This document shows, piece by piece, positions 27,409-36,470 of a stretch of 37,533 nt of DNA; within the stretch, counting starts at the first letter, position 1, and each line of letters starts with the position of its first letter. The stretch lies in contig JAFLSE010000030.1 in the NCBI GenBank assembly GCA_022511075.1, positions 1 through 37,533 of the forward strand. The letters are read 5' to 3'. The notes under the pieces are model-generated. The model searched no databases and had not been told where the DNA came from. It saw only the letters and a list, made by a program, of their open reading frames with translations. The position numbers and the translations under genes are program-made. This DNA comes from Prevotella sp. (GTDB lineage Bacteria; Bacteroidota; Bacteroidia; Bacteroidales; Bacteroidaceae).

Positions 27409-28368
27409 ATGGACGGAATGTTATATTTTTTACTTGTTGTAGCCGTATGCGCATTAATCGTGGTATATAAGAGTATTGTGATTATACCACAGTCGGAAAC
27501 AAAAATCATTGAGCGTCTCGGCAAATATCGCTCTACACTTGAGCCGGGTATACAATTCATCGTACCTTTCATAGATAAGGCAAAGACCATCGTTGTGTCG
27601 CACTACGGTCGCTATGCCTATAGCACAACAATAGATTTGCGCGAACAAGTGTATGATTTCCCGAAACAAAATGTAATAACGAAAGACAACGTACAGACGG
27701 AGATAAACGCATTATTATATTTCCAAATCGTAGACCCGTTCAAGGCAGTATATGAAATTAACAACCTGCCAAACGCAATAGAAAAACTGACACAGACCAC
27801 ACTGCGTAACATCATTGGTGAGCTGGAACTTGACGAGACTCTTACCAGTCGTGATACGATAAACACAAAGCTGCGTGCCGTTCTTGACGATGCAACAAAC
27901 AAGTGGGGTGTGAAGGTAAACCGCGTAGAGCTTCAGGATATTACACCTCCTGAAAGCGTGCTTACTGCCATGGAAAAGCAGATGCAGGCAGAGAGAAACA
28001 AGCGTGCTACCATTCTTACGAGCGAAGGAAAGAAAGCAAGTGAGATTTTGCAGTCGGAGGGCGAAAAGACTGCTATGATAAACCGTGCCGAGGCAGACAA
28101 GCAGCAACAGATACTCCTTGCCGAAGGAGAGGCAGAAGCCCGTATACGCAAGGCGGAAGCGGAGGCTATAGCCATACGGAAAATTACCGAGGCAGTAGGC
28201 GAGTCCACCAACCCAGCAAACTATCTGCTTGCTCAAAAGTACATACAAATGATGCAGGAGCTCGCCGAGGGCGACAAGACAAAGACTGTTTACCTGCCAT
28301 ACGAGGCAACAAACCTTATGGGCAGTATCGGTGGTATAAAAGAGCTTTTCAAAGACGAACAACCATAA
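27409..28368 (+). CDS. SPFH/Band 7 (stomatin-like) membrane protein
   Basis: A 319-residue protein with one N-terminal membrane helix and a Band 7 domain beginning near IIPQSETKIIERLGKY. The segment FPKQNVITKDNV and the following VDPFKAVYEINN are characteristic of the QmcA/stomatin group. A coiled-coil region rich in Ala, Glu and Lys follows (residues about 200-270), used for oligomer rings. It is a partner of the NfeD protein upstream. The next gene, a galactanase, starts only 11 bases after this stop. Confidence 0.93.
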   Translation: MDGMLYFLLVVAVCALIVVYKSIVIIPQSETKIIERLGKYRSTLEPGIQFIVPFIDKAKTIVVSHYGRYAYSTTIDLREQVYDFPKQNVITKDNVQTEINALLYFQIVDPFKAVYEINNLPNAIEKLTQTTLRNIIGELELDETLTSRDTINTKLRAVLDDATNKWGVKVNRVELQDITPPESVLTAMEKQMQAERNKRATILTSEGKKASEILQSEGEKTAMINRAEADKQQQILLAEGEAEARIRKAEAEAIAIRKITEAVGESTNPANYLLAQKYIQMMQELAEGDKTKTVYLPYEATNLMGSIGGIKELFKDEQP

Positions 28369-28379
28369 AAGATTGTACG

Positions 28380-29618
28380 ATGGTGACAAGAATATTTTTA
28401 CTTGTATTTGTTTCTGCGCTGTTGCCCCTTATAGCAACGGCGCAGAGCACGTTTACTAACGGTGCTGACATAAGCTGGGTTACGGAAATGGAAGCTGACG
28501 GCAAGACGTTCCATAATACCGCAGGACAGGAAACAGACTGTTTCAAACTTATGAACGAGTGTGGAATAAGCGCAGTAAGGCTTCGTGTATGGGTGGAACC
28601 TGCATCGGCAAGTCCAAATCAAAACAGTGCGTATGGCTTTGCGTGGAGCGACAAGGCAGACGTAGTAGCAAAGGCAAAACGCGCTGTACAGGCAGGGCTT
28701 GACGTAATGATAGATTTCCACTATAGTGATATTTTTGCCGACCCAAGCCGTCAAACCAAACCAGTGAATTGGAGCAGCTTCAGTTTTGAGGACTTGCAAA
28801 AGGCTGTTTCCGACCATACGACAGATGTTCTGTCTGCATTGAAGGAAGTAGGAATATCGCCACGCTGGATACAGATAGGCAATGAGACACGCAACGGTAT
28901 GTTGTGGCCTGACGGACAGCTATGGACAAAAAACGGAGACATTCCTAATGGATGGGAAAAATTCACGAAACTCTATATGGCAGGCTACAATGCAGCAAAG
29001 GCTGTTTGCCCGGAAGCGATAGTCATGCCACACATAGACAATGCCTATGAAGACAATGCCTGGTGGTTTGACAAACTGAAGGCAAACGGCGGAAAGTTTG
29101 ATATGATAGCCCTTTCACACTATCCACAAAGCTATACTACTGAAAGTGCAGATGCCATAAATACAAAAGCTATTTCGCAAGTAAAGAAACTGATATCAAG
29201 ATACGGCGTTAATGTAATGATTGCGGAAGTTGGCGTGAAGACAAAATCAAACGAGACAACAGCGAAAGCCGTATTGGAAACCTTCTATAATGCAATAAGA
29301 GAAATTGAAGGCTGTGCTGGCATATTCTACTGGGAACCACAATTATATGGCTGGTGGAAACCAAAGGCATACGCAGATTTTGGCTGGAATGCATACGATA
29401 TGGGTGCTTTCGATGACAATGGCTGCCCTACAACAGTGCTTGATTGTTTCAAGAATAACCCTACTACATCAAACAATGAAGTACATATTGACAATGTTGT
29501 CAAGAAAATCAACAATGCCATATACACGATGGACGGCAAGAGAATATCCGCTGAGGATACCAATGGGCTTGGGGCAGGTCTGTATATCGTGAACAACAAA
29601 AAGGTAATGGTAAAATAA
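28380..29618 (+). CDS. Arabinogalactan endo-beta-1,4-galactanase (GH53)
   Basis: A secreted enzyme of 412 residues that cuts beta-1,4-galactan, the side chain of pectic rhamnogalacturonan I. A signal peptide ends near IATAQ. The barrel opens with NGADISWVTEME, followed by VRLRVWVEPA. The acid/base is Glu169 in IQIGNETRNG and the nucleophile Glu283 in MIAEVGVKT. After the barrel a tail of about 50 residues (AIYTMDGKRISAED, then GLGAGLYIVNNKKVMVK) resembles the C-terminal module found on many Prevotella secreted proteins and may be a sorting signal. No SusC/SusD pair is adjacent. The start is 11 bases after the SPFH gene. Confidence 0.93.
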   Translation: MVTRIFLLVFVSALLPLIATAQSTFTNGADISWVTEMEADGKTFHNTAGQETDCFKLMNECGISAVRLRVWVEPASASPNQNSAYGFAWSDKADVVAKAKRAVQAGLDVMIDFHYSDIFADPSRQTKPVNWSSFSFEDLQKAVSDHTTDVLSALKEVGISPRWIQIGNETRNGMLWPDGQLWTKNGDIPNGWEKFTKLYMAGYNAAKAVCPEAIVMPHIDNAYEDNAWWFDKLKANGGKFDMIALSHYPQSYTTESADAINTKAISQVKKLISRYGVNVMIAEVGVKTKSNETTAKAVLETFYNAIREIEGCAGIFYWEPQLYGWWKPKAYADFGWNAYDMGAFDDNGCPTTVLDCFKNNPTTSNNEVHIDNVVKKINNAIYTMDGKRISAEDTNGLGAGLYIVNNKKVMVK

Positions 29619-29676
29619 GACTGCAAATATCAATGATACTTTCTTAGTTCTTAAATTTTTGGTTTTTTAATCTAAT

Positions 29677-29710
29677 AGAACTTAAAATATGTCGAATAAT
29701 AGTTCTTTTT
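29677..29710 (+). terminator. Weak terminator candidate after the galactanase
   Basis: AGAACT at 29677-29682 can pair with AGTTCT at 29701-29706, followed by a T-rich run (29705-29710). A third copy, AGTTCT at 29646-29651, could compete for the same partner. The stem has only six A/T-rich pairs, so this call is tentative. Confidence 0.3.
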
Positions 29711-29755
29711 TCTTAATTAACAAGCCAATTATGCAGAAATTTCGGGAATTGTAAT

Positions 29756-29763
29756 TAACTTTG
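29756..29763 (+). promoter_or_regulatory. Predicted promoter of the envelope-assembly cluster (-7 box)
   Basis: TAACTTTG at 29756-29763 followed by CA matches TAnnTTTG, 30 bases before the lipoprotein ATG at 29794. The -33 region has no clear TTG. It is the only -7 match I saw between here and murI, so it may serve the whole cluster. Confidence 0.55.
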
Positions 29764-29793
29764 CAGCGAAATTCATTACTATAGACATAAAGT

Positions 29794-31161
29794 ATGGGAA
29801 AAATACTCAAGTTGGTCGGAATATTGGCAGGGGTTGTTATGACATTTACCTCGTGCTTAAATTCCGATGACACGAAAATCACATTCTACAACGATGCTGT
29901 GATAACAAATTTCTACATAGCGACAGCAGAAATTGAAAAACATACCACTTCGTCTACAGGCGAAGACTCCGTATATACAACAACAAATACAGATGTTGCA
30001 AAAATAACGTTTCAGATAGACCATTACAACGGACGCATCTATAATTTGGATTCATTGCCATACGGCACGAATGCGGCAAAGCTGCTTTGCTCTTACAGCA
30101 CCAAAAGTAATGGAATGCTTGCTATTCGCAACTTGGAAACCGAAGAGGAAGAAGATGGCGAGGAATGGAGATATTTCTCCATGACAGACTCCATAGACTT
30201 TACTGTTCCACGCACTGTTAAGGTATTTGCATACAACGACAACGAAATTACCCGCGAATACACCATAGAGGTAAATGTAAAGCAAATACCCGAAATGGCA
30301 ATGGTTTGGCAAAATGTCGGCACACTGGATGAGCTTGCGGCAATGCAGAATGCAAGGCTTCTTGCCTGTGGCGATAATGTGGTTCTGCTTGCAAGCGATG
30401 GCAATTCCACAACAATCTACCGCAATAATGAGAACGAATTTGAGAAGGTGACGAACAACGGTGCTGCCAACTTGTATACCAATGCTGCTACATACGGCAA
30501 TTCAATGGCTATGCTCAACGGCACAAACATTGAGTATATGCAGAATGGTATGGCAACAACGGAGACATATCCTGCAGACGGAATACGCCAGCTGTTGGCA
30601 ATGAGTCGCTCACATATCTATGCAATGGACAATAACGGCAGGATTGTAATATCGAAAGACCACGGTGCAACTTGGCAGGACGATGTTCTCGACGATGATG
30701 CATCACTGTTACCCGACCAAGACATAGCGGCAATATCCGTACCATACTTACGCGATAAAAACGTGGACAACACTGTACTCATAGGTACACCCTCCACAAA
30801 GGAGCAAGACTATATGGTATCGTGGCTGAAGATAGACACAAGCAACAGCAGTGATGATAAATGGACACTGATGTCAACCGGTGAGGAGTCGGCATACAAC
30901 CTGCCAAAGCTCTCAGGCATAAGCATGACCGCTGCTAATAGCAGTTTGCTGCTTGCTACGGGTGCCAATGCAGAAGGTAAATATGAGACTTTGTACATAA
31001 GTCGCGACGGCGGACTGACATGGAAGCAAAACGGTGACTACACGCTGCCTGAGATATCCGATGGTGCTACGAAGATTACCTTGTGTATAGACAACGCCAA
31101 CACACTGTGGGCTATATGCTGCGGCACAGGTGAGATATGGCGGTGCAACATGAGTGAATAA
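29794..31161 (+). CDS. DUF6242-like lipoprotein with a beta-propeller-type C-terminus
   Basis: A 455-residue exported lipoprotein. The signal peptide ends at TSC (Cys at residue 21). The first 160 residues are acidic and beta-rich, with a final Ig-like stretch TVKVFAYNDNEITREYTIEV. The remainder carries repeated short blades with BNR-like motifs, such as VISKDHGATWQDD and ISRDGGLTWKQN (S-x-D-x-G-x-T-W), as in sialidase or VPS10-type propellers. No catalytic residues of sialidase can be claimed. The match to DUF6242 is from memory of family layout and of its place before DUF6089 in Bacteroidales. It begins 14 bases before the DUF6089 gene ends its gap, so both are likely in one message. Confidence 0.75.
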   Translation: MGKILKLVGILAGVVMTFTSCLNSDDTKITFYNDAVITNFYIATAEIEKHTTSSTGEDSVYTTTNTDVAKITFQIDHYNGRIYNLDSLPYGTNAAKLLCSYSTKSNGMLAIRNLETEEEEDGEEWRYFSMTDSIDFTVPRTVKVFAYNDNEITREYTIEVNVKQIPEMAMVWQNVGTLDELAAMQNARLLACGDNVVLLASDGNSTTIYRNNENEFEKVTNNGAANLYTNAATYGNSMAMLNGTNIEYMQNGMATTETYPADGIRQLLAMSRSHIYAMDNNGRIVISKDHGATWQDDVLDDDASLLPDQDIAAISVPYLRDKNVDNTVLIGTPSTKEQDYMVSWLKIDTSNSSDDKWTLMSTGEESAYNLPKLSGISMTAANSSLLLATGANAEGKYETLYISRDGGLTWKQNGDYTLPEISDGATKITLCIDNANTLWAICCGTGEIWRCNMSE

Positions 31162-31175
31162 CACAAAGACCGCCT

Positions 31176-31865
31176 ATGAAAATGCGCTATATCCTAACGA
31201 CATTGGCTATGATACTATGTGGGCTTTATGCTAAAGCACAAGACGAGCCAGAGTATCGTGCGGAGATAGGAGCAGGCGCAGGACTTATTGGATATTTGGG
31301 CGACTACAATGGTAGTCTCACTAACGGCATACAGCCAATGGGCGAGGTCATTGGACGTTATAAGTTCAATCCGCGTAATGCGTTGCGCTTCTCCGTTATG
31401 TACGGACAGATTAAAGGCAATGCTAACGGCACTGGCACATGGTATCCAGAGGATGCTGCAGGAAAGACAAGTTTCAGCAGTTCACTCGTGGACATCGGAA
31501 TAGGATATGAATACAACTTCTGGCCTTACGGCACGGGAAGGGAGTATCGTGGTGCAAAACCGTTCACGCCATATATCACCATAGGCTTGGGAGCTACGGT
31601 GGCAGGAGGTAGCGGTGACGGTGCTTTTGGTATGAATATACCTCTTGGTGTGGGCGTGAAATATAAGTTAGCCACGCGCCTCAACTTGGGAATGGAATGG
31701 GCTATGTACTTCTCAACGAGCGACGAGCTTGACGGAGTGAAAGACCCATACGGCATAAAGAGCAACGGAATGTTCAAGAACACCGACTGCTACCATACAC
31801 TGAAATTGAGTATAACATACGACATTGCCCCAAAGTGCAAGACGTGCAACAACGACAGGGACTGA
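31176..31865 (+). CDS. DUF6089 family outer-membrane beta-barrel protein
   Basis: A 229-residue exported protein with a signal peptide ending in LYAKA. The mature part alternates polar and hydrophobic residues in strands with many Gly and Tyr: EIGAGAGLIGYLGDYNG, then a turn, RYKFNPRNALRFSVMYG. This fits an eight-stranded barrel like OmpA's N-terminal domain. The tail KCKTCNNDRD has two Cys, which is unusual for an outer-membrane barrel and could form a disulfide. The gene is 14 bases after the DUF6242 gene and precedes uppS. Function is unknown. Confidence 0.82.
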   Translation: MKMRYILTTLAMILCGLYAKAQDEPEYRAEIGAGAGLIGYLGDYNGSLTNGIQPMGEVIGRYKFNPRNALRFSVMYGQIKGNANGTGTWYPEDAAGKTSFSSSLVDIGIGYEYNFWPYGTGREYRGAKPFTPYITIGLGATVAGGSGDGAFGMNIPLGVGVKYKLATRLNLGMEWAMYFSTSDELDGVKDPYGIKSNGMFKNTDCYHTLKLSITYDIAPKCKTCNNDRD

Positions 31866-31899
31866 CCGACTTAAGGAGCAAGTAGTCGTTACACATTAT

Positions 31900-31921
31900 T
31901 ATAATATAATTATAATATAAT
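31900..31921. repeat. Tandem 11-bp A/T repeat upstream of uppS
   Basis: TATAATATAAT occurs twice without a gap at 31900-31910 and 31911-31921, eight bases before the uppS ATG at 31930. The period is one helical turn. The region between DUF6089 and uppS is otherwise A/T-rich with no Bacteroidetes -7 match. Confidence 0.7.
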
Positions 31922-31929
31922 ATTAAGAT

Positions 31930-32682
31930 ATGGCAGACACAATAGATATGACGCGAATACCTCAACACATTGCCATCATAATGGATGGCAACGGACGTTG
32001 GGCGCAAGAACGCGGGCAACATCGCTCCTATGGACACAAAGCAGGCGTTGATGCCGTGAGATGCATCACTTCTGAATGTACACGTTTGGGAGTGAAATAT
32101 CTTACGCTATATACGTTCTCCACTGAAAACTGGAACCGTCCTGCCGATGAGGTTGTAGCTCTCATGGGATTGGTACTTACATCGCTTGAGGACGAGATAT
32201 TCATGAAAAATAATGTCCGTTTTCGTGTAATAGGCGACCGTTCACGACTGCCAGAGGAAGTAAGGCAGAAATTAGCTGCGACAGAGGCTAACACTGCAGG
32301 CAACACTGCAATGACGATGGTAGTGGCGTTAAGTTACTCGTCGAAATGGGAGATAACAAATGCCGTTAAGGACATTGCGCAAGACATAAAAGACGGTACT
32401 CTGCAAGTTGATGATATATGCGAAGACCTGTTATCGCAGAAGCTGCAGACAAACTTTATGCCCGACCCGGAACTGCTGATACGCACGGGCGGCGAATTGC
32501 GCATAAGCAACTATCTGTTATGGCAGATTGCATATTCAGAATTATATTTCTGCGATACATACTGGCCCGACTTCAACGAAGAGGCACTGCACAAAGCAAT
32601 TGCAAGCTACCAAAACCGCCAGCGCAGGTTTGGCAAGACAGGCAGACAAGTAGAGGAAGAAAACAACGAGACAACAATATAA
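31930..32682 (+). CDS. uppS: Isoprenyl transferase (undecaprenyl pyrophosphate synthase)
   Basis: Builds the C55 lipid carrier for peptidoglycan and O-antigen from isopentenyl units. The 250-residue enzyme has the catalytic Asp19 in [10 protein letters not shown], the RSYGHKAG block, and the C-terminal substrate site [15 protein letters not shown] followed by [12 protein letters not shown]. Length matches the family. Its stop is two bases before bamA, so the two are tightly coupled, and this order is conserved in Bacteroidales. Confidence 0.97.
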   Translation: MADTIDMTRIPQHIAIIMDGNGRWAQERGQHRSYGHKAGVDAVRCITSECTRLGVKYLTLYTFSTENWNRPADEVVALMGLVLTSLEDEIFMKNNVRFRVIGDRSRLPEEVRQKLAATEANTAGNTAMTMVVALSYSSKWEITNAVKDIAQDIKDGTLQVDDICEDLLSQKLQTNFMPDPELLIRTGGELRISNYLLWQIAYSELYFCDTYWPDFNEEALHKAIASYQNRQRRFGKTGRQVEEENNETTI

Positions 32683-32684
32683 AG

Positions 32685-35324
32685 ATGATAAAGATAAGCA
32701 AGATAGTAACACTTCTTGTGGTGATGCTCGGCACATTCTGCGGGGCAAATGCGCAGGAAAAGATTATTAATCCCGACATATCGTATGCCGGCACTCCACG
32801 AACGCTTGTCGTAGGAGGACTTTCCGTGAAAGGCGTGGAAGGCTACGAAGACTATGTTCTTACAGGTCTTTCAGGCATTTCTGTAGGTCAGCAGATAACC
32901 GTGCCAGGCTCTGAAGTTACCGATGCGGTGAAAAGATATTGGCGTCACGGATTGTTTTCAAAAGTAACTATTACTGCCGATTCCATCGTGGGCAACAAGA
33001 TATACCTATGTTTTAATCTTGCATTGCGTCCCCGTGTAAGTACACTTAACTTCACAGGATTGAAGAAAAGCGAGCGTGAGGATATGGAGGCTAAATTAGG
33101 ACTTATCAAGGGTAGCCAGATTACCCCAAATATGATAGACCGTGCAAAAGTTCTTGCAAAGAGATATTTCGATGAGAAGGGCTATAAGAATGCCGAGATA
33201 AACATCACGCAGCGAGAAGACCTGACAAACAAGAATCAGGTAATCCTGGATGTAGATATTGACAAGCACGACAAGATGAAGGTGCGCAATATCTTCATTG
33301 AAGGCAACAACCATTTAAAAGACTCCAAGATAAAGGGAGGACTGTTCAAGAAGGGAGCATTCGCAAAAACCCACGAAGCAGGAAAGATGAGCACATTCCT
33401 CAAATCAAAGAAATTTACTGACGAACGTTACAAGACCGACAAGCAGAATCTTATAGAGAAATACAACGAGCTTGGCTATCGTGATGCAACAATCGTGGAA
33501 GATAGTGTGTGGAACCACGACCAAAACCACGTAAACATTTACTTGAAGGTTGACGAGGGCGACCGCTATTATCTGCGTGACATAACGTGGGTGGGCAATA
33601 CCGTGGTGAACACCGACTACCTCAATGCAGTGCTTGGTATGAAAAAAGGCGATGTCTACAACCAAAAGCAACTCAATAAGCGACTGAGGGAAGACGATGA
33701 TGCCGTGGGCAACTATTATTGGAACAATGGCTACCTGTTCTACAACCTCGACCCCGTGGAGGTGAACATCATAGGCGACTCTATCGACTTGGAAATGCGT
33801 ATACAGGAAGGACAGCAGGCACACCTCAGCCACGTGCGCATATACGGAAACGACCGTCTTTATGAAGAGATTGTGCGCCGCGAGCTGCGCACAAAACCAG
33901 GCGATTTGTTCTCTAAAGAAGCATTGCAACGTTCTGCACGTGAAATTCAATCAATGGGATTCTTCGACCCGGAAACAGTCAATCCCGATGTAAAGCCTAA
34001 CTATGAAGACGGTACTGTGGACATAGACTGGCAGCTGGAGCAGAAGTCAAACGACCAAGTGGAGTTCTCGCTTGGTTGGGGACAGACTGGTGTGATAGGA
34101 CGAATTGCCCTTAAACTTAACAACTTCTCTATCCGCAACTTATTCGGCAAGAACGATATGCGCCGAGGTATTATGCCTATCGGTGATGGCGAGCAACTTG
34201 CAATAAGCGCACAAACCAACGGTACATACTATCAAAGCTACAATGTCAGCTACTCTGCACCTTGGTTCGGCGGAAAGCGTCCTAATGCTTTCAATGTTGG
34301 TGTGTTCTACTCAAAGCAGACCGACGTGAACAGTGCTTACTACAATAGCAATGCACTATATAGCTATTATGGATATATGGGTGGATATGGCAGCTATAAT
34401 CCTTATGGCTCATACTACTATGACAATGCCCTTGACGACGACAAGTATGTGCAGCTGATTGGTGCATCCATTGGTTTCGGCAAGCGTCTGCGCTGGCCCG
34501 ATGACTATTTCCAGCTTTCGGCATCATTGTCATATACGTTATATATGCTTCGCGACTGGCGCTATTTCTCAATCATGTCTAACGGAAACTGTAATAACAT
34601 TAACCTTGGCATTACACTTGCGCGTACAAGCACCGACAATCAGCTCTTCCCACGCACGGGTTCGGAGTTTGTTGCATCTGTTACGCTCACGCCACCGTGG
34701 TCGCTCATAAACAACAAGGACTACAAGAACCTTGCAACAAACAGCACATCGGCAACCTATCAGGACGAGTTGCAGGAGAAATACCGTTGGATAGAGTATC
34801 ACAAGTGGAAGCTGAGATTCAAGTCATATACTGCACTTACAAACGCCCAAAAATGTTTTGTGCTCATGACACGTGTGGAATTCGGATTGCTTGGCTCTTA
34901 CAACAAATACAACAAGTCACCGTTTGAGACATTCTATGTCGGTGGCGACGGTATGACAGGCTATTCATCGAGCTATGCACAGGAGACAATCGGTTTGCGT
35001 GGTTACGAGAATGGCTCGCTCACTCCCAACTACTATCAGCCTGGCTATGCCTACGACCGCTTTACGTTGGAACTCCGCTATCCGTTCCTGCTTGGCAACA
35101 CCACGATATACGGTCTTGGATTCTGTGAGGCTGGTAACGCTTGGTACGAAACAAAGAACTTCAACCCATTCGACATGAAACGTTCTGCCGGTCTTGGTGT
35201 ACGCATCTTCCTGCCAATGGTTGGTCTCATGGGTATTGACTGGGCTTATGGTTTCGACCGCGTGGGGTCAAACAACAGAAAGGGAGGAAGCAACTTCCAC
35301 TTCATTCTCGGTCAGGAGTTCTAA
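32685..35324 (+). CDS. bamA: Outer-membrane protein assembly factor BamA
   Basis: The central outer-membrane insertase for beta-barrel proteins. The 879-residue protein has a signal peptide (ending CGANAQ), five POTRA repeats over about residues 40-440 (for example VRNIFIEGNNHLKD), and a 16-strand barrel in the last 430 residues that ends in the usual Phe (HFILGQEF). The frame extends back to 32418 inside uppS; the ATG at 32685 was chosen for its signal peptide. A loop around residues 545-585 is extremely rich in Tyr and Gly, with about 12 Tyr in 30 residues. It is followed by the Skp-like chaperone genes. Confidence 0.96.
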   Translation: MIKISKIVTLLVVMLGTFCGANAQEKIINPDISYAGTPRTLVVGGLSVKGVEGYEDYVLTGLSGISVGQQITVPGSEVTDAVKRYWRHGLFSKVTITADSIVGNKIYLCFNLALRPRVSTLNFTGLKKSEREDMEAKLGLIKGSQITPNMIDRAKVLAKRYFDEKGYKNAEINITQREDLTNKNQVILDVDIDKHDKMKVRNIFIEGNNHLKDSKIKGGLFKKGAFAKTHEAGKMSTFLKSKKFTDERYKTDKQNLIEKYNELGYRDATIVEDSVWNHDQNHVNIYLKVDEGDRYYLRDITWVGNTVVNTDYLNAVLGMKKGDVYNQKQLNKRLREDDDAVGNYYWNNGYLFYNLDPVEVNIIGDSIDLEMRIQEGQQAHLSHVRIYGNDRLYEEIVRRELRTKPGDLFSKEALQRSAREIQSMGFFDPETVNPDVKPNYEDGTVDIDWQLEQKSNDQVEFSLGWGQTGVIGRIALKLNNFSIRNLFGKNDMRRGIMPIGDGEQLAISAQTNGTYYQSYNVSYSAPWFGGKRPNAFNVGVFYSKQTDVNSAYYNSNALYSYYGYMGGYGSYNPYGSYYYDNALDDDKYVQLIGASIGFGKRLRWPDDYFQLSASLSYTLYMLRDWRYFSIMSNGNCNNINLGITLARTSTDNQLFPRTGSEFVASVTLTPPWSLINNKDYKNLATNSTSATYQDELQEKYRWIEYHKWKLRFKSYTALTNAQKCFVLMTRVEFGLLGSYNKYNKSPFETFYVGGDGMTGYSSSYAQETIGLRGYENGSLTPNYYQPGYAYDRFTLELRYPFLLGNTTIYGLGFCEAGNAWYETKNFNPFDMKRSAGLGVRIFLPMVGLMGIDWAYGFDRVGSNNRKGGSNFHFILGQEF

Positions 35325-35382
35325 CGCACAATACACATTATATATAACGCAAATAAATGTATAACTCAAAAAATATACTGCT

Positions 35383-35901
35383 ATGATGAAAAAGATGTTT
35401 ACGGTGATGGCTATGCTGATGCTTGCAGTAACTGTGCATGCACAAAAGTTCGCACTCATTGACATGGATTATATACTGAAAAACGTACCTGCCTACGAGC
35501 GTGCCAACGAACAGTTGAGCCAGGTGTCAAAGAAATGGCAGGCAGAGGTTGATGCACTCTCCACCGAGGCACAGACAATGTACAAGAACTACCAAAACGA
35601 GGTTGTGTTTCTCTCCAAAGAGCAGAAGCAGGCAAAGCAGGACGCTATAATGGAGAAAGAAAAGCAAGCTGCTGAACTGAAACGCAAGTATTTCGGTCCC
35701 GACGGAGAACTGTTCAAGAAACGTGCTTCGCTTATGACCCCTATACAGGACGAGATTTACAATGCCGTTAAGGACATTGCCGACCTCCGTGGCTATCAGC
35801 TTGTGCTCGACCGTGCAAGCAATTCCGGCATCATCTTCGGCAGCCCTAAAGTAGACATAAGTAATGAGGTACTGCAAAAATTAGGTTACTCTGCACAATA
35901 A
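35383..35901 (+). CDS. OmpH/Skp family periplasmic chaperone, copy 1
   Basis: A 172-residue exported protein with a signal peptide ending near VTVHAQ and the family opening FALIDMDYIL. The body is a charged helical hairpin (coiled coil) that holds unfolded outer-membrane proteins in transit to BamA. The final part YQLVLDRASNSG is the small beta body. It is the first of three consecutive paralogues and is 58 bases after bamA. A second ATG one codon in is possible. Confidence 0.93.
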   Translation: MMKKMFTVMAMLMLAVTVHAQKFALIDMDYILKNVPAYERANEQLSQVSKKWQAEVDALSTEAQTMYKNYQNEVVFLSKEQKQAKQDAIMEKEKQAAELKRKYFGPDGELFKKRASLMTPIQDEIYNAVKDIADLRGYQLVLDRASNSGIIFGSPKVDISNEVLQKLGYSAQ

Positions 35902-35972
35902 ACAAATGTGCAGTTTCATAGTCTAACAATTAAGAACAAAATAATATTAATCAATAAAAACAAGACAAAAAG

Positions 35973-36470
35973 ATGAAAAAGATTATTTTAATGCTTCTTA
36001 TGTTCACACCTCTCTGCATGATGGCACAGAAGTTCGGACATGTCAGCTCACAGGAAATCATTCAGGCTATGCCCGAATACACACAGGCACGCACAGAGAT
36101 TGAGAATCTCGCAAAGCAGTATGATGCCGACCTCAAGAGTATGCAAGACGAATTGCAGAAGAAGAGCGAGGAGTATGAGAAGAACGAAAGCACTCTTCCT
36201 GACAATGTTAAGCAGCGCAAGCAGGTAGAGCTGCAAGAAATGTATCAGAAGATACAGCAGAGCTATCAGGACAACCAGCAGGCTCTCGCCAAGACACAGC
36301 AGGAGAAGATGCAGGCTATCACCACTAAGGTGCTCGATGCAATCAAATCTGTAGGACAAGCTGGTGGCTATGTCTACATCATGGACGATGCTGGTGGCAT
36401 TCCTTATATCAGCACAACGCTCAGTACCGACGTAACTGCGCAAGTAAAGGCTAAACTCGGATTGAAATAA
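35973..36470 (+). CDS. OmpH/Skp family periplasmic chaperone, copy 2
   Basis: 165 residues with a signal peptide ending in MMAQ, then KFGHVSSQEIIQAMPEY, the usual Skp opening. Gln- and Lys-rich helices follow and the C-terminus YVYIMDDAGG matches copy 1. Its stop overlaps the start of copy 3 by one base (TAATG), so copies 2 and 3 are coupled. The sequence differs clearly from copy 1, so this is an old duplication. Confidence 0.93.
   Translation: MKKIILMLLMFTPLCMMAQKFGHVSSQEIIQAMPEYTQARTEIENLAKQYDADLKSMQDELQKKSEEYEKNESTLPDNVKQRKQVELQEMYQKIQQSYQDNQQALAKTQQEKMQAITTKVLDAIKSVGQAGGYVYIMDDAGGIPYISTTLSTDVTAQVKAKLGLK

Noticed and set aside
32418..32684. An N-terminal extension of bamA by 89 residues
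   Set aside because: It overlaps the uppS coding region in another frame and would hide the clear signal peptide that begins at 32685.
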